This document shows, piece after piece, positions 1 to 5,842 of a stretch of 6,428 nucleotides of DNA. A program made the translations under genes and the position numbers. Under the pieces are notes generated by a model. That model worked only from the letters and a program-made list of their open reading frames with translations, was not told the DNA's origin and ran no database searches. Each line of letters opens with the position of its first letter. Position 1 is the stretch's first letter. Origin of the DNA: Candidatus Eiseniibacteriota bacterium (GTDB lineage: Bacteria > Arandabacterota > Arandabacteria > Arandabacterales > Arandabacteraceae); the NCBI GenBank assembly GCA_030622265.1, contig JAUXGG010000102.1:1-6428 (forward strand), read 5' to 3'.

Positions 1-48
1 CGCGTAGCCCGTCCTCGCAGCGCCTGGATCAATCCCAAGAATGATCAT
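1..48 (-). CDS. ruvC: Crossover junction endodeoxyribonuclease RuvC, N-terminal 16 codons only
   Basis: Reading leftward from the ATG at 48, the sequence gives MIILGIDPGAARTGYA and then leaves the window. This is the highly conserved first beta strand of RuvC, the nuclease that resolves Holliday junctions during homologous recombination together with RuvAB. Asp7 in the GIDPG motif matches the first metal-binding catalytic acid of the family. The start lies 3 nt after the yebC stop, so the two genes are almost certainly co-transcribed; the only ribosome-site-like stretch is AAAGAG at the end of yebC, which points to translational coupling. The yebC-ruvC order is common in bacteria and supports the call. 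Only a fragment is visible, so nothing can be said about the other catalytic acids. Confidence 0.88.
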   Translation of the reverse strand, partial: MIILGIDPGAARTGYA

Positions 49-51
49 CAG

Positions 52-804
52 TTACTCTTTGCCGAGCTTGTCAATGACATCGTCGGGCACATCGAAATTG
101 GAATAGACCTTCTGAACGTCATCATTATCTTCCAGGGCATCCATCACTCTCAGGATCTGCTCGGCGTGCTTGCCCTCGAGCTTGATTACGGTCTGAGGCT
201 CTCTGGTAAGCCCGGCGCTGGTAAACTCCACGCCGATCTTGCTCAGAGCCTCCTTGACCTGCTCCAGGCCACCGGGCCCGGTGACGACCTCGAAAAAATC
301 ACCCTCGTCCCTCACATCCTCTGCCCCCGCATCGAGCGCCGCGACCATGAGGTCATCCACCGTGGCCTTACCCTTCTCGACAATGACCGATCCCTTCTGG
401 TGGAACATCCAGGATACGCAGCCCACCTCGCCCAGGTTCCCGCCGTGCTTGGCAAGAATGTGTCTTATCTCCGCGGTCGTCCTGTTCTTGTTGTCGGTGA
501 GCACCTCGACCATGATGGCCACACCCTGCGGTCCATAGCCTTCATAGGTCACGGCTTCATAGGTTACCCCGGGAAGCTCCCCTGTCCCCCGCTTGATCGC
601 CTTATCGATGTTGGCCGCAGGCATGTTGCTGCCCCTGGCATTATCGACGGCCGTTCTCAGGCGGGGGTTCGAAACCGGGTCGCCGCCGCCTTCTCGAGCG
701 GAGACAACGAGCTCCCTGATGAGCTTCGTGAAGAGCCGGCCTCTCTCCTGATCGGCCTTGCCCTTCTTGCGTTTGATGGTACTCCACTTGGAATGTCCTG
801 ACAT
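52..804 (-). CDS. yebC: YebC/PmpR/TACO1 family protein
   Basis: This 250-residue protein matches the usual YebC length of 240-250. It opens with the family signature MSGHSKW, followed by a basic helical N-terminal domain (residues 8-25, with KRKKGKAD). It then carries the conserved blocks NMPAANIDKAIKRGTG (about 60-75), TYEGYGPQGVA (about 87-97), TDNKNRTTAEIR (about 103-114) and GGNLGEVGCVSWMF (about 120-133). The C-terminal part is acidic, as is typical. The family is often annotated as transcriptional regulators; more recent work links YebC/TACO1 to relief of ribosome stalling, notably at proline-rich stretches, so a cytoplasmic translation role is at least as likely. The ATG is preceded by a strong Shine-Dalgarno sequence, GAGGTGATG (809-817). 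ruvC follows after 3 nt. No truncation or unusual feature is visible. Confidence 0.96.
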   Translation of the reverse strand: MSGHSKWSTIKRKKGKADQERGRLFTKLIRELVVSAREGGGDPVSNPRLRTAVDNARGSNMPAANIDKAIKRGTGELPGVTYEAVTYEGYGPQGVAIMVEVLTDNKNRTTAEIRHILAKHGGNLGEVGCVSWMFHQKGSVIVEKGKATVDDLMVAALDAGAEDVRDEGDFFEVVTGPGGLEQVKEALSKIGVEFTSAGLTREPQTVIKLEGKHAEQILRVMDALEDNDDVQKVYSNFDVPDDVIDKLGKE

Positions 805-829
805 AGTTCATCACCTCGTCCACATAATA

Positions 830-858
830 TAGATATCACAGAGTCCCGGCTATTTCAA
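830..858 (-). promoter_or_regulatory. Candidate sigma-70-type promoter for yebC-ruvC
   Basis: On the minus strand, TTGAAA (853-858) lies 17 nt upstream of TATCTA (830-835), and the -10 box is preceded by TG plus one base, as in extended -10 promoters. The -35 box matches consensus at 5 of 6 positions and the -10 at about 3 of 6. Transcription would begin near 823, leaving a leader of about 20 nt that just contains the yebC ribosome site. The region is AT-rich compared with its surroundings. The prediction rests on consensus and spacing only. Confidence 0.4.
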
Positions 859-924
859 ACCGAAACTGGACGCATACGCCTCGCCCTCTGCGGGACCATC
901 CCTCGACCCTGATGTCGGGTCTCC

Positions 925-1863
925 TCACCGGCACTCCAAGAGCCCCAGAGCCCGGAGGCAGGCCATTGACTCCCTTATCCCCTCTTCCGGAGTGGAGGGC
1001 GCCAGCTCCACGATCTTGATCGCATCCGGTGAGACTTTATCCAGGATCGCCGGGAAATCGATCTCGCCGGTTCCCGGAGGCCGGTGGTCTCTTATGAAGA
1101 CCGAGTCATGCAGGTGAATTCCAATCAGCTTATCCCTGAGAGCTTCCAGGGACTCCCGGTGGGAAAGAAAACCCAGGACCTCCATCACGTGGGCGTGTCC
1201 CACGTCGTGCCAGTAGCCGACACCGGGAGAGTCCACCTCCTCGATCAGCCAGGCGATCTCCGTGGGCAGGGGAATCTGGTGGTAGTAATACCGGTTCTCG
1301 ATTCCGATGGAGATGCCCCTGGGTACAGTGTAGGCCGCCAGGGCCTTGAGGCTCTCGAGGGCCGCATCGAGGAACGGGGCCTTCCTCTCATCCCTTAAGC
1401 TCACCACTTCATCCCTGAGGCGCGTGGCCTCCCCGGAGGCCACACCATGATTCTTCACGGCATCGGCAAGCTCCCCGAAATAGGCCCGGTCCATGTCGGT
1501 CTCCCCCGCATGGACCACGAGGGCCCTGGCGCCGAGCCGCACGGCGAGATCCACGGAACGCCGTGCAAGCGCGGCCGCCTCGGCGGCCTCTTTCCCGTCA
1601 AGCGAGGCGAGGTTGCGCTTGTCGCCTCCCCTGCTACTGGCTTTCTCCCCGGTAAGCAGCGGGGAATAGTTGTGGACGCTCAGGACCTTGATCTCGCCGG
1701 CGTGAACGGCCGCTTCGATACCTTGAACCGCCGCCTCGCTCAGGCGGTATTCGACCTCCAGTCCACTAAAGCCGAGGCCGGTTACCTGAGCGACGATCGC
1801 GGCTCCGTCATCGACGCCCGAGGCGTTCCAAGAAGTTGAGATGCCCAGTGGATTCTCGTTCAT
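925..1863 (-). CDS. Sugar phosphate isomerase/epimerase-like TIM-barrel protein (xylose isomerase-like, AP endonuclease 2 family)
   Basis: The 312-residue product looks like a complete single-domain TIM barrel of the family shared by xylose isomerase, tagatose epimerase and endonuclease IV. Visible barrel strands include LGIST (6-10), KVLSVHNYSP (59-68), ALVVHAGET (114-122), ISIGIEN (184-190), VGYWHDVGHAHV (215-226), LIGIHLHDS (247-254) and IKIVELAP (282-289). Candidate metal ligands and catalytic residues are Glu189, Asp220, His223, His252 and Glu286, the expected pattern for this fold. Substrate cannot be named; isomerisation or epimerisation of a sugar or polyol is an inference from the fold. 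A charged stretch at about 143-165 (GEATRLRDEVVSLRDER) sits between strands. The ATG at 1863 is chosen because AGAGGT (1867-1872) lies just upstream; an in-frame GTG at 1902 falls inside the neighbouring palindrome and has no ribosome site. No own promoter is evident, so it may depend on readthrough from the EF-G gene. Confidence 0.85.
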   Translation of the reverse strand: MNENPLGISTSWNASGVDDGAAIVAQVTGLGFSGLEVEYRLSEAAVQGIEAAVHAGEIKVLSVHNYSPLLTGEKASSRGGDKRNLASLDGKEAAEAAALARRSVDLAVRLGARALVVHAGETDMDRAYFGELADAVKNHGVASGEATRLRDEVVSLRDERKAPFLDAALESLKALAAYTVPRGISIGIENRYYYHQIPLPTEIAWLIEEVDSPGVGYWHDVGHAHVMEVLGFLSHRESLEALRDKLIGIHLHDSVFIRDHRPPGTGEIDFPAILDKVSPDAIKIVELAPSTPEEGIRESMACLRALGLLECR

Positions 1864-1885
1864 ACTACCTCTAATCTTGGTTGGT

Positions 1886-1941
1886 AAAAAGGGGACAGAC
1901 ACCTATTTCGACAAGGCGAAATAGGTGTCTGTCCCCTTTTT
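1886..1941. repeat. Perfect 25-bp inverted repeat with 6-nt loop, REP-like palindrome
   Basis: Arms at 1886-1910 and 1917-1941 are exact reverse complements of 25 nt around the loop acaagg (1911-1916). The arm core is ggggacagacacctatttcg, flanked outside by five A (left arm) and five T (right arm). It fills most of the 90-nt gap between the EF-G stop and the isomerase-like start. From memory, GGGGACAG-type palindromes of this kind occur as dispersed intergenic repeats in many bacterial genomes, often alongside IS200-like REP-associated transposases (RAYT); membership in such a family is an inference because only one copy is in view. A shorter echo, ccccttttg, follows directly at 1942-1950. 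Confidence 0.85.
1886..1941 (-). terminator. Possible intrinsic terminator after the EF-G gene, formed by the same palindrome
   Basis: Read on the minus strand, the RNA leaving the EF-G gene would form a very stable 25-bp hairpin whose 3' arm ends in CCCC followed by five U (1886-1890), 13 nt past the TAG at 1954. The U run is part of the stem rather than beyond it, and the stem is far longer than a typical terminator, so termination is plausible but not assured. If efficient, it would leave the downstream isomerase-like gene without an evident promoter. The hairpin is symmetrical and could also stop plus-strand transcription. Confidence 0.4.
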
Positions 1942-1953
1942 CCCCTTTTGCCT

Positions 1954-4044
1954 CTATTTCTTGGCTTCTTCCTCGGCCTTGGATTCCTCGACTATCTTCT
2001 GGGCAAACTCATGCGGCGCCTCCTCGTAATGCGAGAAGGATCTCTCGAACATCCCGCGCCCCTGGGTCATCGACCTCAAGGTGGTGGAATACTTGTAGAG
2101 CTCCGCAAGCGGCACCTGGGCGCGCACCACCTGGAGATGGCCCCGTGCGTTCACGCCCTGTATCTTGCCGCGCTTGCCCGACAGATCGCCCATCACGTCG
2201 CCCAGGTGGTCCTCCGGAACGGTAACCACCACGTCCATTATGGGCTCCAGGAGTACGGGCTTGGCATCCGCGAAGGCCTTCTTGAAGGCCATTCCGGCGG
2301 CGATCTTGAAGGCCATGTCCGAGGAGTCGACCTCGTGGAATGAGCCGTCGAAGATGGTGGCCTTAAGATCGACCACCGGGTATCCGGCAACGACCCCATC
2401 GGTCATCATCTCGCTCACGCCCTTCTCCACCGCGGGCACGTATTTGGTAGGAACCGAGCCGCCGACGAGCTTGTTGATGAACTCGAAACCCGCCGAACGC
2501 TCCCGGGGTTCTATTCTCAGCCAGACATCCCCATACTGGCCCCTGCCTCCGGTCTGTTTCTTATACTTACCCTGGGCCTCGGCACTTCCTTTAACAGTCT
2601 CGCGGAAGGCGATGCGGGGCTTCAAGAGCTTGACCCCGACATTGAACCGCTCCTTCAGGCGCTTAAGACCCACGCTCAGATGAAGTTCTCCCATTCCCGA
2701 GATAATAGTCTGCTTGGTCTCGGAATCCACGAACATGGTGAAAGTGGGATCCTCCTGGTGAAGCCTGGCGAGGCCGCTGGACATCTTGTCCTCATCATTC
2801 TTGCTTAGCGCCTCGATCGCGTCCCTCACCACCGGCTTGGGGAAGTTGACAGGATCAACCACCACGGGGTTGTTCCTGTCACAAAGCGTATTGTTGGTTC
2901 CCGTATCCTTCAGCTTCACCGTGGCCCCGATATCACCGGCAACGAGCCTGTTGACCTCGCGACGCTCACGCCCCATCAGGTTGTAAATCTGGGTGAACTT
3001 CTCGGTTGAGTTCTTGGCTGTATTGAAGACCTCGGTCCCTTCCAAGACCTCGCCGCTATAGACCCTCATTATCGACATGTCGCCCACGTGGGGCTCGGAG
3101 ATGGTCTTAAAGACCAGGGCCGCGAAGGGCTCATCGGTGGAGGCCTTCCATTCCTTTGCCTCACCACTGCGGGCATCCTTGCCCGTCACCGTGCCCATGT
3201 CCAGCGGGGTCGGGAACGCGGAAGCAATCAGGTCCAGGATCTGCTGGGTGCCGATAGAGAACTCGGCGGAGGCGCACACGATCGGAGTGATCTTGCCGGC
3301 CCTGAAGCCCTCCTTGAGAGCCTCTACGAGATCCTCCTGCTTGACTTCCTTACCCTCAAGATAGGCCTCCAGCAGCTCATCATTGCATTCGGCTATGCTC
3401 TCAACCAGCTTCTCCCGCGCTGCCTTAGCCTGGCCGGCGAGCTCCGAGGGGATTTCCTGCATCATGCCGGCACCGGAGCCGCTACGGTCATACTTGTAGT
3501 ACTTCATCGTCAGGAGATCGATCACGCCGGTAAAGTCATCTCCGACGCCGACCGGAATCTGCGCCTCGATCACCGGGCCCCCGAGCATGTTCCTGACCTG
3601 TTCGCATACCTTGCCAAAGTCGGCGAACTCCTTATCAAGCCTGTTGATCACGACCATCCTGGGGAGAGAGAGCTCATCGAGGAACTCCCAAACCTTCTCG
3701 GTCCCTACCTCTACCCCGGAGTCGGCCTTCACGAGCACCAGGCCCGCATCCGCGGCCTTGACACCCGCCTTGGTATCCCCGTAGAAGTCCGCGTAACCCG
3801 GCGTGTCTATGAGATTGATCCTGATGTTCCGCCAGTCCAGGTAGGCCACGGCAAGGTTGATTGTGATCTTGCGTTCGATCTCGTCATCGCCGTAGTCGAG
3901 GATGGAGGTGCCCTGCTCGACCTTGCCGAGTCTGGATGTAGCCTTGGCCGTGTGCAGCAGGCACTCCGCAAGCGATGTCTTGCCCGTCCCTCCATGGGAG
4001 ACAAGCACCACATTCCTGATGTCAGTACTCTTATACTCCCTCAC
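1954..4044 (-). CDS. fusA: Elongation factor G paralogue, EF-G-2/FusA2 type
   Basis: The 696-residue translational GTPase has all five EF-G domains: G domain with the G' insert (about 1-280), domain II (about 305-390), domain III (about 400-480), domain IV (about 485-600) and domain V to about 675, followed by a charged tail. GTPase motifs are SHGGTGKT (16-23), DTPGY (80-84), NRLDK (134-138) and SAE (259-261). Domain IV keeps KKQTGGRGQYGDVW and FHEVDSSDMAFKIA; the histidine of the latter (about 570) corresponds to the tip residue needed for translocation in E. coli EF-G. The switch II histidine of canonical EF-G is Tyr84 here and the P-loop begins with Ser, both departures shared in style with the Thermus EF-G-2 group as I recall it. 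The likely job is therefore a second, specialised ribosomal GTPase, not necessarily the main EF-G. The start is taken as GTG at 4044 because GAGAGGGAG (4051-4059) sits 6 nt upstream; TTG at 4050 would touch that site. It lies behind its own promoter. Confidence 0.93.
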   Translation of the reverse strand: MREYKSTDIRNVVLVSHGGTGKTSLAECLLHTAKATSRLGKVEQGTSILDYGDDEIERKITINLAVAYLDWRNIRINLIDTPGYADFYGDTKAGVKAADAGLVLVKADSGVEVGTEKVWEFLDELSLPRMVVINRLDKEFADFGKVCEQVRNMLGGPVIEAQIPVGVGDDFTGVIDLLTMKYYKYDRSGSGAGMMQEIPSELAGQAKAAREKLVESIAECNDELLEAYLEGKEVKQEDLVEALKEGFRAGKITPIVCASAEFSIGTQQILDLIASAFPTPLDMGTVTGKDARSGEAKEWKASTDEPFAALVFKTISEPHVGDMSIMRVYSGEVLEGTEVFNTAKNSTEKFTQIYNLMGRERREVNRLVAGDIGATVKLKDTGTNNTLCDRNNPVVVDPVNFPKPVVRDAIEALSKNDEDKMSSGLARLHQEDPTFTMFVDSETKQTIISGMGELHLSVGLKRLKERFNVGVKLLKPRIAFRETVKGSAEAQGKYKKQTGGRGQYGDVWLRIEPRERSAGFEFINKLVGGSVPTKYVPAVEKGVSEMMTDGVVAGYPVVDLKATIFDGSFHEVDSSDMAFKIAAGMAFKKAFADAKPVLLEPIMDVVVTVPEDHLGDVMGDLSGKRGKIQGVNARGHLQVVRAQVPLAELYKYSTTLRSMTQGRGMFERSFSHYEEAPHEFAQKIVEESKAEEEAKK

Positions 4045-4050
4045 ATGCAA

Positions 4051-4059
4051 CTCCCTCTC
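4051..4059 (-). promoter_or_regulatory. Ribosome binding site that decides the EF-G start
   Basis: The minus strand reads GAGAGGGAG here, then TTGCAT, then GTG at 4044. The 6-nt spacing is suitable for GTG, while the in-frame TTG at 4050 abuts the site directly with no spacer. This favours GTG and a protein two residues shorter than the longest open frame. Confidence 0.6.
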
Positions 4060-4105
4060 GAATGGTCTAAACCCGTGATAAAGGAATCCGCTTTAACCTG
4101 CATGG

Positions 4106-4134
4106 ATGCTAACACGCGGCTATCCGGGTGTCAA
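4106..4134 (-). promoter_or_regulatory. Sigma-70-type promoter for the EF-G gene
   Basis: On the minus strand a perfect TTGACA (4129-4134) is followed after 17 nt by TAGCAT (4106-4111), which matches 4 of 6 consensus positions including the key T, A and final T. Transcription would start near 4099, giving a leader of about 55 nt before the GTG. It begins 13 nt after the flavoprotein stop, so the EF-G gene can be expressed independently of the redox genes upstream. No convincing terminator separates the two, so readthrough from upstream is also possible. Confidence 0.62.
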
Positions 4135-4146
4135 GCAAGCCAGGAA

Positions 4147-5814
4147 TCAGATCTCGGCGCCAAGAGGAATCTGGCCTTTCTGCCGCTCCTTGGTCTCAGG
4201 CGTCCGGTAGTCGGGAAGCAACATGGGTGAGACCCGATCCCTGGGAATGCCTGCGGCCTTGAGCTCCTCATGGTATTTCTTGACGTGCTCGAGAGTGAGT
4301 TCCCCGATCTTGGTATCCTTGGCGCGCGCTGCGGCGCTCTTCCCGGCTCTCCTTCCGAACACGAGGATGTCGAGCAGGGAATTGCCCATCAGCCTGTTCC
4401 TGCCGTGGATACCGCCGGAAGCTTCACCGGCCACGAAGAGGTTCGGGATGCCGCTCTCGGCATCGTCACTTATCTTGATACCGCCATTCTGATAATGCTG
4501 CGTAGGGTATATCAGGATGGGATCTTTGGTCATGTCTATGTTACAGCGCTCGAACTGCCTGGTCATCGCGGGCAGGAACTTCTTGATGGTGCCCGGCCCG
4601 TGCTTCATCTCGATAAGAGGGGAATCCAGCCAGGCGCCCGTCATGCCAGTCTGCGTGGTCACGCCCTTGCCGCGCTCCGTACACTCACGGATGACGGCCG
4701 AGCTCTCCACATCCCTGGTCTCCAGGGGATACACGAACTGCTCGCCGTCCACATTCAGGACCTGGGCGCCCATGCCGCGGACCTTCTCCGTGACCAGGAG
4801 GCCGAGGATCTGCTCCGGGTAGGCGGAGCCGGTCGGATGATACTGAATCGTGTCCATGAAGACAAAGGGGGCGCCTGCCCTGTAGGCCATCACAAGCCCG
4901 TCGGCCGTGGCGCCGTAGTGATTGGTGGTCGGGAAGCCCTGCACATGAAGCCTTCCGGCCCCGCCCGTGGCGATCACCGTGGTCTTGGCCCGGCATACGA
5001 AGTGCTCCTCGGTCTCCATATTATAAAGCACCGCACCGGCGCACTTGCCTTCCTTGTCTTTTAAGAGCTCTATGGCCGAGGTGAACTCCAGGACCTCGAT
5101 GCCCTTGTTCTGGACCTCGTCCTTTAAGGTCCTCATTATCTCGGCGCCGCTATAGTCGCGCGCCGCGTGCATGCGCTTCCGAGAGGTGCCGCCGCCGTGG
5201 ATGGTGATATAGGTGCCGTCCTCTTCCTTATCGAACATGGCGCCCAGATTCTCAAGCCAGCCGATCACCTGGGGCGCGTCGAGGACAAGCGCACGCACCA
5301 GGTCGGGGGAGTTCTTATAATGGCCGCCGCCCATGGCGTCGAGGAAGTGCTTGCTGGGAGGGTCGTTTTTCTTATCGGCCGCCTGAATACCGCCCTGGGC
5401 CATCATGGTATTGGCATCGCCAAGCCTGAGCTTCGTGGTAATAAGCACCCTGGCGCCGGCCTCCTGGGCAAGCAGGGCGGCCGATGCGCCGCCGCCACCG
5501 CCGCCGATCACCAGCACGTCGACGTCGAAGTCGATCCTGGCCAGATCGAACGTGTCAGGATCGAGCCGGCTGTATGCCTGGAGGATCGACTCAATTTCCG
5601 TGAAGGTCTTCTCGCCCTTGCTCGGTCCCACCTTTATGTCCGTGAGCTGTCCCGGTTTATAGTCAGGATGAAACGCCTTGAGCAGATTGGACTTCGCATC
5701 GGCATCCAGCGCAGGGTACTTCTGGCTGAGCCTGGCCTGCCGAGTGGCCTCTACCTTCTTGATCGATTCACGCATGTCCTCGGGATAGGGATCCACTCCC
5801 GGATCGATTGGCAT
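4147..5814 (-). CDS. FAD-dependent fumarate reductase/succinate dehydrogenase-type flavoprotein subunit
   Basis: This 555-residue flavoprotein belongs to the SdhA/FrdA/L-aspartate oxidase superfamily. The FAD Rossmann motif is VLVIGGGGGGASAALLAQEAGARV (split across 100-123), followed by NTMMAQGGIQAA (135-146), VIATGGAG (280-287), QYHPTG (324-329), TEKVRGMGA (342-350), HYQNGGI (440-446) and AGEASGGIHGRNRLMGNSL (462-480). His326, Arg346, His440 and Arg474 match the dicarboxylate-binding and catalytic positions of FrdA/SdhA, so reduction of fumarate or oxidation of succinate, or action on a similar acid, is expected. Asn135 stands where classical SdhA/FrdA has the histidine that binds FAD covalently, so the flavin is probably non-covalent. 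About 95 residues precede the Rossmann fold, and only about 55 follow the FAD domain, so the usual C-terminal helical domain is short or absent. ATG at 5814 is chosen for AGGAGG (5822-5827) 7 nt upstream; the open frame extends further but overlaps the Fe-S gene. No signal peptide or membrane segment is visible. Confidence 0.85.
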   Translation of the reverse strand: MPIDPGVDPYPEDMRESIKKVEATRQARLSQKYPALDADAKSNLLKAFHPDYKPGQLTDIKVGPSKGEKTFTEIESILQAYSRLDPDTFDLARIDFDVDVLVIGGGGGGASAALLAQEAGARVLITTKLRLGDANTMMAQGGIQAADKKNDPPSKHFLDAMGGGHYKNSPDLVRALVLDAPQVIGWLENLGAMFDKEEDGTYITIHGGGTSRKRMHAARDYSGAEIMRTLKDEVQNKGIEVLEFTSAIELLKDKEGKCAGAVLYNMETEEHFVCRAKTTVIATGGAGRLHVQGFPTTNHYGATADGLVMAYRAGAPFVFMDTIQYHPTGSAYPEQILGLLVTEKVRGMGAQVLNVDGEQFVYPLETRDVESSAVIRECTERGKGVTTQTGMTGAWLDSPLIEMKHGPGTIKKFLPAMTRQFERCNIDMTKDPILIYPTQHYQNGGIKISDDAESGIPNLFVAGEASGGIHGRNRLMGNSLLDILVFGRRAGKSAAARAKDTKIGELTLEHVKKYHEELKAAGIPRDRVSPMLLPDYRTPETKERQKGQIPLGAEI

Positions 5815-5842
5815 AGTCCTTCCTCCTAAAATGATCAGTCGT

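Noticed and set aside
166..801. Plus-strand open frame of 211 codons opposite yebC
   Set aside because: It is the mirror of a well-conserved YebC sequence, with no plausible product of its own.
843..896. Inverted pair gtcccg/cgggac upstream of yebC
   Set aside because: Six-base arms more than 40 nt apart are expected by chance in GC-rich DNA.
905..921. Small hairpin gaccc-7 nt-gggtc just after the isomerase-like stop
   Set aside because: Only 5 bp of stem and no U run follow on the minus strand, so it cannot be supported as a terminator.
3088..4230. Long plus-strand open frame (380 codons) opposite the EF-G gene
   Set aside because: It lies antisense to a clearly conserved gene, shows no recognisable domain, and arises from GC-rich codon use on the other strand.
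4270..5064. Plus-strand open frame of 264 codons opposite the flavoprotein, and a similar one at 5167-5829
   Set aside because: Both are shadows of the flavoprotein coding sequence; no domain or convincing ribosome site.
5481..5515. Run of gcc/ccg triplets resembling a microsatellite
   Set aside because: It encodes the glycine-rich FAD-binding loop of the flavoprotein and is explained by that constraint.
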